From Coturnix japonica (lineage: Eukaryota > Chordata > Aves > Galliformes > Phasianidae): a stretch of DNA of 64,000 bases. Under the pieces are notes generated by a model that did not search any database, was not told where the DNA came from, and saw only the letters and a program-made list of their open reading frames with translations. The stretch spans positions 3,963,141-4,027,140 of the forward strand of contig NC_029541.1 of assembly GCF_001577835.2 (NCBI RefSeq), written 5' to 3'. A program made the translations under genes and the position numbers. This document shows positions 37,333-48,908 of the stretch, piece by piece (the stretch's first letter is position 1; each line of letters begins with the position of its first letter).

Positions 37333-40300
37333 CCTTCATTCCAGAGTCAAATTAGCAATGAGAATCTTGGAGTCTATTTTTGTCCAATACCATCTGGACA
37401 AAATTCAAGTATTTGATTTTTCCCATTGCTTTACTTTGTACTCCAGTTGACTCTGAAAGCACGGCCTGAACCACAAAATTCAATTAAAACACTGGGAGTA
37501 AACAGGGAGAAGAAATCAATGAGTGGATTATTCTATCAGCTGCTGTTCCCATGATCTTTCTAATCTCATGCCGCACTACTAGAAGGGCTGTTGGGGAATG
37601 GAGTCATCTTCAAATCAGATCAAACAGCTCCGTGCTCTGAGCGCACAGCAGGAAATGAGATCGATAGCATGAGCCTATTTGCTTGTAAGCGGCTGGCCTG
37701 GCGAATCCATGCACAGTGCAGAGGCTGATCTGCTTTTTAATCCTTCTCACTCCCGCTGTGAAGCTGAACGCTGGTTCTTGGATCAAACCTAAATCAGTGC
37801 AGATGCCAGGATTCTCAGGTGTGTATTTGCTGCTATATATGCATCCAGTAATGAATTAAGACATTTGGAAGAGAAATGTTGATTAATCACAAGATTCCAT
37901 CTGCACCTCCTGAAAATTATTTTAGATTGGTTTACTGGTGGAATACAAGTGCTGTACGCTTCCCTAGATAGTCCTAAATAATAGAATGGTCAGAACACTG
38001 CAGGAAAATGGGATTGCTGAGGATGTGATGGATACCAATCAGGTGGAAGTTGATTAGTATTTGCAATATGAGACACAACATTATATCATGATGTACTTCA
38101 ATAGAGACTCTTGTGTACTCAGAAAGTATGGCAAGGAAAGTATAATGACATAATCAGCATTGCTCAGGGTAGTTTCAATGGTTTCCTGACCATTCATCAT
38201 AGGAGTACATTGTGCCTCATAAACACCTACGAGCTACCATAAATATGAATTCCATTCTGAACTTCCTTCAGACATATTTATTTCTGTGGCAGAGAGAGGG
38301 ACTTGGAGAATCCTTCGTGCAGTAGCCACAGGAGCTGATCTGCCACTGAGTAGGCAGATGGCCAACTGAATGCACAGGCATCCGTGCAGACAGCTGAAAG
38401 GACAGATGTATCAAATCAGATTTATGAGGTCAGTTTTCCCAGCCAATAATGTCCAGATTGCTGTCTGACCTGTTATAACCTTCCTGTGTTTAAATGAATG
38501 TGAAACAGATAATCCAGCCTTTGGCGAAGACAACACTGATAGAATGCAAACATTATTTCTGTAGCCACATAAGATTGTTTTTCTAATTCAACAGAAAGTG
38601 TTGGGTTGAAGATCTTTAAGGAGTTCCCAGTATATTTATACTGCTCGTGTGTGAACAGAAATTTTCTCAGTCCAAGGGAAGGGGCAGAGTGCACCCATTT
38701 AATATCTGACTGCAGAAAACTAATGTACATCTCACTGCAATGCAGTAATAGCAGATGGGTTCTGAGCAGACATAAATGACATCTACTCTTCAAATGCAGA
38801 AATGAACCCATCTTATTGTGAGAAATGTGAACAAAATGCCAATTAAAGTTTCATGCTAAAAGTATGGTGGAATATATGGCAATATCCTTCTCTTCAAATT
38901 GGAAAGATATGGATTTGATGGGTGGGTGGTTCAATCTGCAGGACTGAATCCAGAGAGTGCTGGTCAATGGCTCCATGTCTGGGTGCAGATACAGCCCAGA
39001 CAAAAAGGGACCATGTTTGATGATAGCTGAACACCTCATCCTTCCATTCCATACCACTAAAATTAAATGGAAGTATTTCATTACGGTGGTGTTGTTTAGC
39101 TGCTTGAATAAAAAAATTTGCCTTTCTTCCTTTTTTCCCCAATAAAATAAAGCTATTTTCCATCCTGTAAAATCCTTTTTCTCAGCAAATGGGTCTAAAT
39201 TCTTTCAATATTGTTGTTTGAATCTTTATTTTTTTTATCCTATGGGAAAAAATGCAGATTACAATATGAGCGTTCTATGCAGGACACTTCAAGAAGATAC
39301 TGAAACTGAAAAGCAAAAATAACTTTCTGATGGGAATATATTAAATAACATTGAACATAAAGGCTCATTGGCAGTGTCAATTGCCAGCTGCAAAAACATA
39401 CAGTATTAGGATGGGAAACCTACTAGGAAGAAGCAGGCACTTGGGAAGAGCGCATTAGTAAAAATGCTATTTTTATTTAAAGGTTTGTACAGTCAAAGTT
39501 CATCTTTCAGTGTTTTTTAAAGATCCGAATTTCAGTGGCTTTAAAGCTTTAGGATCACCCAACCCTGGAGCTGCTGTCCTCGTGGGGATGGAATGAGAAG
39601 AAATTAATTCACTGTGCATCAAATCCTAGGCATGTTGTGGACTTCATGAGCTGCTTTTGTTCTCTCTCTCTTTTAATAGTAATAATCACTTCCCTAAACT
39701 GGACCTTGTCCATTTCTCTTGTATTTTATCCACGGTGGAGAATGGTTTTGACTGACACTGAAAACTCTTTCATAGCCCTCCTGCTGTGAGATAGCAGCCT
39801 CAGACAAGTTGTCTCTCGCTTTCCTTTCTCATGCTGGAAGTGGTGACAGATTCTTCACTTAAACTTTTATCTTCCTCCTGGCCATTTATTCTAAGAGCTT
39901 TCCAGCATTTATAGAGATGCTAAATTGAAGGCTTTCCGACTCTTACAAACCCAAACGTGTGTTTTTAATAGTAATTACAGCTGTTTGTATGTATTTCTTG
40001 GGCTGTGCACTAGAGCAGATGCTTTCAGACATTCATTCTAGGTGCCATCTCTAAGTAAATTAGTATTATAGGAAGCTTCTTAAAGTCAGCTGTGGTTTGC
40101 TGATGACTGATGACTGCCTTTGGACTCCATGGCACGCAGGCTTCCACATCACTGCAAGGCAACCTCCATGAATTTGAACTTATTAATGTTGAACTTATTA
40201 GTGTTTCTCATATTGACTAACAACAGTGGTGTAAACTGACATAACGAGAAAAGAAATGGTAACATTCAATCTTCTGGGACTGTTTCCCTCTCTGAACATT

Positions 40301-41074
40301 TCTCATGGTGGAAAGAGCTTCTGCTTCACCAAGAGAAACAAAAAGGAGTTGTCTTAGCAAGCTTTAGCTAGAGGCTGAGTTTGGAAGAGAATGGGAAGTA
40401 AATCCTCTACAGCTGGGAAAAAGATCCAGTGTGAGAGGGATTTGTACTGCGAAGGAAAAAGAGCTTCTGTCCTTTATCTTTTGTGCTTGTGGTTGCAGTT
40501 ATTCCATTAATTTGATGATGTAAATGTTAAGCACATGGCGAAGATGACTTCAGAAGAATGACCTTTCAATTTTCTTATTCCCCTTCCTTCAGCTGAATGG
40601 GGGGAGGTAGTTATGGAATTGACAACAGACCCTGCGAGGGCCAGATCAGAATAAGGTGGTAGTACACAAATGTCAGACTTCAACAAATTAATCCCAGGAT
40701 GGTCGCCCAGATGTGTTTGTAATAGATAATCTCAGTACAAACATAACGCTCTAATCTCTGCCACGGTGACTCACTAACAGATGCTAAATGCATCCACATT
40801 AACCTTAAGGCAAAGCATCTGCAAATGCATCTGTTGCATAAATGTTTAACACAATATTTTGAAGGATTACTTCTTTTTTTTTTTTACAATTACAATCACA
40901 TTTCACAACACTCAGCTGTCCTTTGAAATACCTAAAAGAACAGGAAGCAGTGTAAAACATGGAACAATTAAGTAAGTTAAGGACAGTCAAACTGGTGTGC
41001 AGCATCCTGTGGTTTCCTTTGGTGAGAGTACACCTCTGGATGATGCAATGTAATTAAATTGAAATGTCAATAAA

Positions 41075-41178
41075 GAATCATAGCATGGCTTGGGTTGGAA
41101 GGGACCCCAAGGATCATCAAGTTCCAACCCCCCCACTAAAGGCAGGGCCACCAACCTCCCAGCCCAGGTTGTCCAAAC
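41075..41178 (-). mobile_element. CR1 LINE, 3' end fragment
   Basis: GAATCATAGCATGGCTTGGG then TTGGAAGGGACCCCAAGGAT, CATCAAGTTCCAACCCCCCC and GCAGGGCCACCAACCTCC are the classic CR1 3' end in minus orientation, about 100 bp. Confidence 0.93.
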
Positions 41179-41270
41179 AAAGTATAAAGCAGCACTTTCC
41201 TTCTGCTAAATTAAGCTGCGGTGTAAGGGATCACCTGGTACAACTTCTGACAGACTGCTGTATTTTAGAT

Positions 41271-41312
41271 ATAGAATGGTTTAGGTTGAAGTGGACCTTA
41301 AATCCATATTGC
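41271..41312 (-). mobile_element. CR1 LINE, very short 3' fragment
   Basis: ATAGAATGGTTTAGGTTGAA then GTGGACCTTAAA matches the terminal bases of CR1 in minus orientation. Only about 40 bp is left. Confidence 0.65.
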
Positions 41313-42116
41313 ATTAGCCATATCAAGGCTAATACAAATCCCATATAGCTCTTAAAGCAGTGTAAGCTGATCCATCCCGGTAACATTTATTTTCAGATAG
41401 TGTCATTGTTTGGCTTTTATTGATTGTGTTCAAATTTCAGGCTTTAATGATGCCAGGATGGTTAATCTGTAGGCTCAGAGTTTAATTCCTGATAAGAAAT
41501 TCTTCAAACAGGGTGAAAGAAACCCAAATTTCAGCTGGGGCGAAGCAGGGGACGGGGAGGATAAGGCATGACTGAGCAACATAAAACAGAAACTGAGTGC
41601 TGATTCAAATACCAAACAAAACCACGGCAGAAAGTTCTCAGACTGAGACTCCCAAAGGACATGGGTACATAACTGCCAAAAAAGTACTAAGGAATCTTGG
41701 TCCTATAAAAATTGAATGCTGCTGAAAATATCACCTCCCACCCAGTCCAAATAATAGGTGGCGTTCTAATACGATCTAATACGACTAATATGATAGGAAA
41801 TGAGATATTTAGCTAAGCAGATGTTTGGGATGATTCACCACCAATGCTGAGGCAGTTTGTATTGCATGGAGGTTCAATATTTGCTACATTTACTTGCCAC
41901 ACTGTAAACTGGAATTTATTACACAAGGAGATTCAGTTATGGAATATGCAACTTTTACATTGAAGGAAACAGCTGAAATTGAACCAATTCTCATTAATCC
42001 AATACTTTGCCTTCCAGCTTCAAGGGTAAAGAGGAGGAGGAATGCCCTGTGTTTGTATTGCTTATTTACATCAGGATCTTAAACCAAGACTAACGAGGAT
42101 TTGTTTCTAAGAAGCA

Positions 42117-42212
42117 ATATATATTATATTATACTATATTATACTACATTATACTATATTATACTATATATTATATTATACTATATATTATATTATACTA
42201 TATATTATATTA
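42117..42212. repeat. AT microsatellite with TATTATACTA higher-order units
   Basis: About 96 bp composed of ATATT, ATACT and ATATATT units. The middle shows a repeated longer unit (TATACTATATATTATAT) occurring at least twice. One unit carries a single C variant (TACATT). Confidence 0.92.
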
Positions 42213-45200
42213 AACCAAAAAGTTCTGGAGAAGATAATAATGATTCCATTCATGAAATGCCATGCGCATCTGAATGAATGCTTTTATTTGTCGTAGGGGC
42301 CAGAGTGTCTTCAACATCTGATAAATGCTGATGTTAAGCAGTTCAAACACACTTGCACATCTGCTGTATGGATGCATGCATTGCCTGCACAGCACTTGGC
42401 AATTTTCTATGCCACTATAGTGCAGACTGAACACCCAGACCCACAATAAAGGCTGGGACTCTGCTGATGAGGTAGTCTGGACATTTACACTCTGCTGTGG
42501 GAAATCCTTACCAAGCAATACACATTCTTTTAACTCACTTTTCCCTTTTTGGTTTCCATGCCTCAATGGACTGATGAGTGGTTTAATGGAAGAAAAACTG
42601 TCCCTGGAGAAGATTTCTAATTTTGCTCCCTGGGTGAGCAGAAACTTTTAGAGAGCTGCAGGCTGCCACTGGTGGAGGAGGGCTGGGAAAGGTCAGAGAC
42701 CCCTGAATCATAGCTTTGTTTTCAGCAGCTCCGCTGGTAAAGCCCCATAGACATTCTCCAAAGCTCTCTGTTTGAGATGAGAGACAGCTCATTTCCCCTC
42801 CTAGATTTATAAGACTGTTTAAAATGGTGACATCTTTAGGGCCCTCGAGGCCACGATCCAGGGGTGAAGCTGGGAAAACTGCAAACACAGAAATTAAAGA
42901 CATTTTTATCAAGGCATTGCCAGTTTCCTTCCACTAAGACTCTTGTAGTCAAGATGCTGCTCCTTTGATACAGCATTAATATGAACAGTCTGCATTGGAG
43001 GGCAAAACCCCTGAAACTCCATTTCTCTAAACTCCAAAACAACCAATTTTTACTATTTGTCCTTAAAATAATACATTAGGTTGTGGTTTTTTTCCACTTA
43101 AGTGACTCTTCCTGTATCTCTCACACAATAGCTGCAATAGGCAATTTTATTTTCAAATGAAGCATTTCGTTCTAAAGCAGAATATCTGCATTATGGAAGT
43201 GCTGTCATCCATTTGTCATCTACTTATAAAGTCTTTCAGGCTACCAGAATATGTTTTATACAACGCTGAACTGTGGTTTTCTTTTACACCAAAGTCAGCA
43301 GGGGGGGCAGTATCAGATACCTGTGTATAATTTTATTCCCATTTGCCTTATGCATGCTCAATTATTTTTAATATACAGATTGAGGTGCCAAGTTATACTG
43401 CTTTTCTTAACCCACCGTATCAAACTGCGTTATTCCTCCTAATATCACAGGTCTGATGAAATCTGAGCTCAGGCCTCGACTCAGAGCATTTCTTTTCCCT
43501 TCACTCCCTGCTCACACAGTTCATCACTTGGGTGAATTTTTTTCCACTATTTCCTAGAAATGGTGCCTTTCCTTTGTACCATCTCAGTACTGGCACAGCA
43601 GGCAGGCAGATGGATTCTATCTGCTCCCATCTGCCATGAAATTAGTGCTGAGTTCTTCATCTAAACCACTCCAGCACACGGTGTAATTCTTTTATATCCG
43701 CACTGATTTATTAATTATGAAGATCAAAGTTGTGAGTTAACCAACAAATAACATTCAGTCTTCCTTGCATCTCTGTGTTTTTATGTGCTTGGACTTCAAC
43801 TGACCAGAAGGCCGTAGCTTTGCACTTGGAAATTGCTTGATTTGACAGGTTCTGTATTTGCGACATCAAAATATGTTGCTATGGAAAATGTTACAAGTTC
43901 TAATTAAAAATGCAGAGGTCACAAGTTTCCCAGAACCAGCGGGGCGTAGATCTTAGGAGAAAAGAATCACAACATAAAAAATCCAGAGATATGTCAGTCT
44001 GCAATTTTCCAGATCTGAAAGGAGTGCAGCAAGTGGTCAGAAAATAAACCACATGAGACTGGAATTCTGATGGAGTTCCCTTGCACTCATTCATATGCTG
44101 TGTGTATTACCTTTCCAGTGGCATAAATTGCCTTTGGAAATGATGCAGAGCGCACAGCTTTGAAATGCCCTAACACAAATTAGAGGAGAGTCAGTAATTT
44201 CATGTAAATTAGGAGAAAATAGACCTGCCCGGTCGTTGTTTCACATCAAATGCCAGCACTGAAATACCTTCCATGTAATATCCAAGTGTTCTGCCATCTA
44301 CATGCCTCCATCACTTCCTTTGAAGGTTCATCCACCTTCAATTATGACTCACTGACTTTCCCTCCCTTCCATACCTCTTTATTTGTCCAACTGTTTCTAC
44401 TTTCCCCCATTATACATTTTTCTTTGTAAACAACCTTTGTGTCTTTCTGTTCCTTTTGCTCCAGCTCAGCCAAACCACAAGAACCAATGGTACTGGCCTG
44501 AGGCAGTAATATCTAAGCTGGAACATCTATGAGAAGATGTACCCACAAACTATTCCAACCAGAACCTATGAGTACCTCAGCTGCAATGAATCCATCCATG
44601 CTCAGTGCCATGCTGTTATGAACACACCTGTTCTGGAGATTTCTGCATTAATGCATTGCATAACTCAAAATACGTTCTGTTTCTTATCTTTTCATGGTGC
44701 TGGAACCCTCAGTGCTTTCTCTTCTCTTTCTTCTTTTTATTGCTTTTCCAAAGCAGTGATGTGTCGTTATTACAGCACAGCACCAAGTCATCTTCAGTTT
44801 CCTATTGGGACAGCAAAGAATCCTTCTGCACTGTGCAGGTTGGAAGCCTGCAGTGCAGTGGGTCCTCAAACCCATCTTTGGGTTCACCCAAATGATTATC
44901 TAGATAATAAAGAATGAATATGTGAACTTTTGCATAAGATTTCAGTCACCCGCCAAAGATCTCCCATGATGTGGACTCGCCACCCCACTGTGTTCTGTAT
45001 ATTACACGTCATCTTTAGTTTTTTTCTTTTTTAATGATTTTTTTTCGTCATTTCTGCAGGAATTCAATACTTGGTTTGTTGCCAGAGTTAACATGGGGGT
45101 GACTAACATGGCTGTGGCCTGAGGCCATAACCCTTAAACTGAGAAGAGAGAAGGTCAAGTGGGATACGAGAGCATGAAACAGACTTTGTTGTTATAGTAA

Positions 45201-48200
45201 AGGCGTTTTTTTCATAACTGCAGAAACTGGCATTGGGACGATGGATTTCAAAGCCTTCCTGCATCATTTTGGTATAATAGAAAATACCATAATTGATAAA
45301 TCAACTCTAGATCCCCTCCCCCCACCCGGCACTACTTTTATTGTTTAAAACTACCATGGCTAATCAGGACAAGGACTGGATGCCTTCATGAACTCTCACA
45401 AATGCCAATCTATAGTTTTATGAAAGTAGGAAATGTCATTCATCTGTATTTAATTAAACGTTTTAAAGCCTATGAGCAGAGCTCATTACCACCAAACATT
45501 CTAGGCAGCCGCCTTAAAGCAGCTCCTACAGTTACTTCCTTCTTTCTCTGTTAATAAGGAAAGAATTTCTCAGATAACTACGGGATAAATTTGGGATCAA
45601 GATCCAAATGATTTTGTTTTTCATTGAACTGAAGCACTGCCAGACCTTAACTTCCTTATTCCAAGAGGAGAGGCCATGGATTCAGATGGCAGCTTAAAGG
45701 GCAGCCATGCTCCTTAGAAGCTACAAACCTTCTGCCTTACATTTCTACATTAGGAAGTTACTTGCTCCTTGTTAAAAACTGGACTCATTAGGCTAATCAC
45801 TTAAAATTTCCTCCTGCTTAATGTGCTATTAGAGACTTGAAATAATACTTTCCTCCTTGTTGTGCGCAGATAGAACAGATCTGTTTTCCATCATAAAGCA
45901 GCAGAAAGCACGCTACAGTCATTTCACATGAGCTTAGCATTTCCATTTCCCTACGTTAATTGTGGACATACTTTTATTGCTGCCCGCCTTTCCTCTTAAT
46001 TGATGCCTTTAAAAATAAGACAGATACTGAGAAAAGGGATTATCTTTAAGGGCCCTATTACATCATACGAGCCACTATGAAGAATTAACTCTATCCCAGC
46101 CTGAACCAGGACAGTTGCAATGCTTTGTGCAGATTGGATCCTTACCTTCTAAATGTTAATCCCAGTTGACACAAAGAAAGAAAAACGGTGTTGTCTTTTG
46201 CTGTCTGACACTTGGCTGCCTTCTGTCTTTGCTTTGAGTCATCCCCTGATTTCCAGCAGGGAACCATCAGGCCCATGAAACTGTACAACAGAGTTTTGTA
46301 TTCTAGGACACACAGCTCAACCTGTTTAGACAGCAGCAAATAATTTGCACTAAGCAAAAGTCCTCATGCATGGAAAGACAGTATTTATTTTCCTCAGAAA
46401 CTGAAATAAATGAGAATTCAGCACCAATTTCTGCCCCCTTATAAGAAGATTCTTTGCTTTCTTAGGCAATTCTGTAGGCAATCGGATGATCAAAGGTTTG
46501 GGTGGGTTTTTATTCCAGATAACATGGAGCAGTATGAAATGAGTGAGTTCTCCCTCCTCTTCCTATCAATACAATAGGTACATAATCTATATACATCTGA
46601 AATAGCCAAACAACTGCTAACCATTGCAGTCCCCCAAAATCCCTGCACCTACTTTAACAAACTGTGCTCCTGTTACAGCCCCTCACTTGCAGCTTGGCCA
46701 TGCAATGTACCATCTCACCATGCTGTGGTGGGACAGCTGGCCTGCAATGAACCCCAAGATAAGGATAATTACAGCATCTGCAATTTGTCCAGTTCACTTT
46801 CTCTAATTTCCTGCTTGCTGGTGCTCCAAACAACAAGTGCATTCCGTCATGAAAGGAATGAGCCCACTGACAGGGAACGGGATGGAGCAGAAAGCAGCTG
46901 TGCTGCTCTTACAAACAAACTCTATTCCAAAAACTCATAGCATTGATTACACGTATCAGAGCAGTGATACCATGTACAAAAAGAATGAGAAGAGCAGCTC
47001 CCTACTTCCATAAACTAAGGATGAAACACAGAACATGTCCCTCTGGTGCTTTGGATTCTCTCATTCATGCTCTCAAGCTGTACAGCCTTAGGGATGCTTA
47101 GCAAAAGGGAGCTTGTACAAAGTAGATGGGTTCTCACCTTGCTTATATCCAAAACCACTGAGTCTGAAGTCCAGAATCAAATGACTTGTTATTGATGAGC
47201 AGCATACAGTGAGCCAGCGTTTAAAAATGGCATCTGGCTGTACTCACTGTCTATGCATCAAACCCAGTTTTCAGCTGACAGTGAGCCATGATGCTCAGTG
47301 GAGGCAGGTGACCCATTTTTCCTCTATGCATTCAGTCTGTTCCTTCAGCATCTGCATTATAACTGTATTATTGTGAGTCTCCTGATGTGAGATGCACGTA
47401 CCCAGGAGCGGGGCAGATTGCTATGACTCTGCACCAACCTCTCCAGATCATTGCATGGAAAACGTCCTCAGTGCAGAATGAAGCTCTCAGCACTGACCTT
47501 TAGGGACTAAAACACTTCAGTGCCTCAGGGTGCTTCTGCATGATGGACACTTGGATGCAGCCGCTGGCATCTGGATGGGCCACAACTGTGTATTTACTCC
47601 ATAATTACAGATAGAAAAGCTGCTTCATATTAGCACAGACATTGTGCATGGGCTGCAGGGCAGTTACTACAGGCAGCATCCAGCAAATTGCTCTTACACT
47701 GCTATTCAATGAGATTCGCATGCCTGCAAAATGTCATGTTATCTTCCCCATTCCTTTTCCCCTTCTGACATAACTGAGGCTCCTCTCCCCCCCATGAGCC
47801 TCAATGGAGGCTTTGTTTCCATCTTTAACAAACTTTCTGTGCAGCAGGATTAAGGAGCTGACACAAAGGATGGTTCTCTTCTCTCATTGCCATCACACTG
47901 AGCACATTGCTGCTGTCAGCTCCAGCTGAGATCCTACAGAAGGAGATGGGGTGAACTAAGGGAGGAGGACCATCTTAATGCTATTTACATCCCATATATG
48001 TCCTATTCAGCATTATAACCTATCATATTGGTGTCCTATATGGGATTACGCGTTGGGGGGGGAATGCCAATCTGTACAAGGGTTATATGATCATTAGATG
48101 GATGAGCTCTAACATGTGGGATCACGTTGCACAGCATTACAACCAAGCAGGTTTTAAGTAACCCCAAACACTATACGACCTACCTGAACTACCTATTTTA

Positions 48201-48211
48201 GCGCTCTATCT

Positions 48212-48719
48212 CTATGGTTCTTGGTCCTCCAGGCTGTAACACGCATGAGCAGGGAAACACGGAAGAAGCCTTTCTTTCTTCCAGCCGCGAGTCTGCCAAC
48301 TTCTATGGTCCTTGAGCCTCCGGGCAGGAAGATGAGTGTGCACAGAAAGGCAGAAGCATGGCAGCATGTCCCAGAACAGTGTGGGTCCAGAGAGGCCTCT
48401 ATGGGACACTCTGGGAAGCATCAATGGCAGCTCAGAGCACAGAGCAGCCCTGGGATGGGAATCCAATGCGGTGCATGGAGCACTCTGCAGTGCCTGCAGT
48501 TCCGCTTATTGGCCAGCAGGTGGCAGCAGAGAGCCACCTCTGCATTGGGTTGTATTGCATCACTTGCAATACAGAACAGATGGTAACTGTGGGGTCCAGA
48601 GCCCTAACAGCAATAACCACAACCCTAATAGGACCCTGACCCCTAAAGTAACACCAACCATCAGCCTAATAACCCTGCAGAGCTGAAAGGACTTTAAGTG
48701 CTCCCATAGACCAGACAGA
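48212..48719. other. Transition from AT-rich to GC-rich DNA, downstream of FANCE
   Basis: Base composition rises here and stays high to the right edge. The stretch has a partial direct repeat (CTATGGTTCTTGGTCCTCC at about 48212 and CTATGGTCCTTGAGCCTCC at about 48304). No recognised exon. Confidence 0.5.
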
Positions 48720-48738
48720 TGAAGCTGGAAAATTAACT

Positions 48739-48744
48739 TTTATC
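48739..48744 (-). terminator. FANCE: Possible FANCE poly(A) signal GATAAA
   Basis: No AATAAA or ATTAAA is seen on the minus strand just after the FANCE stop. GATAAA (in CAGATAAAAG), a rarer variant, lies about 165 bp after it and is the best candidate. Confidence 0.35.
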
Positions 48745-48908
48745 TGAAGAAATCATTATCTGCGCAGCTCAGAGCATCCAGCACTGCACAGCACAGCTCA
48801 CACACAGCCCACACTCGCTTCTATGGCCGCACATTGGGTCCCTGTTGTGCTGTCCAAGGACACACAGCCTGCCAGCCTCTCCTCCAGCCTTGGAAGCCTC
48901 CAAGCTGC

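Larger units (their letters stand above)
30251..48211. other. Gene-poor DNA between the NGF side and FANCE
   Basis: About 18 kb without a recognisable exon. It contains a weak CR1-like fragment at 36345-36412, an A/C-rich run at 37256-37332, CR1 ends at 41075-41178 and 41271-41312, and an AT microsatellite at 42117-42212. Whether it is NGF intron, NGF upstream DNA or true intergenic DNA cannot be decided from sequence alone. Confidence 0.5.

Noticed and set aside
47950-48200. Stretch with short palindromic pieces (CCCATATATGTCCTAT / CCTATATGGG)
   Set aside because: Too short and imperfect for an element with terminal repeats; I could not find defined ends or a target-site duplication.
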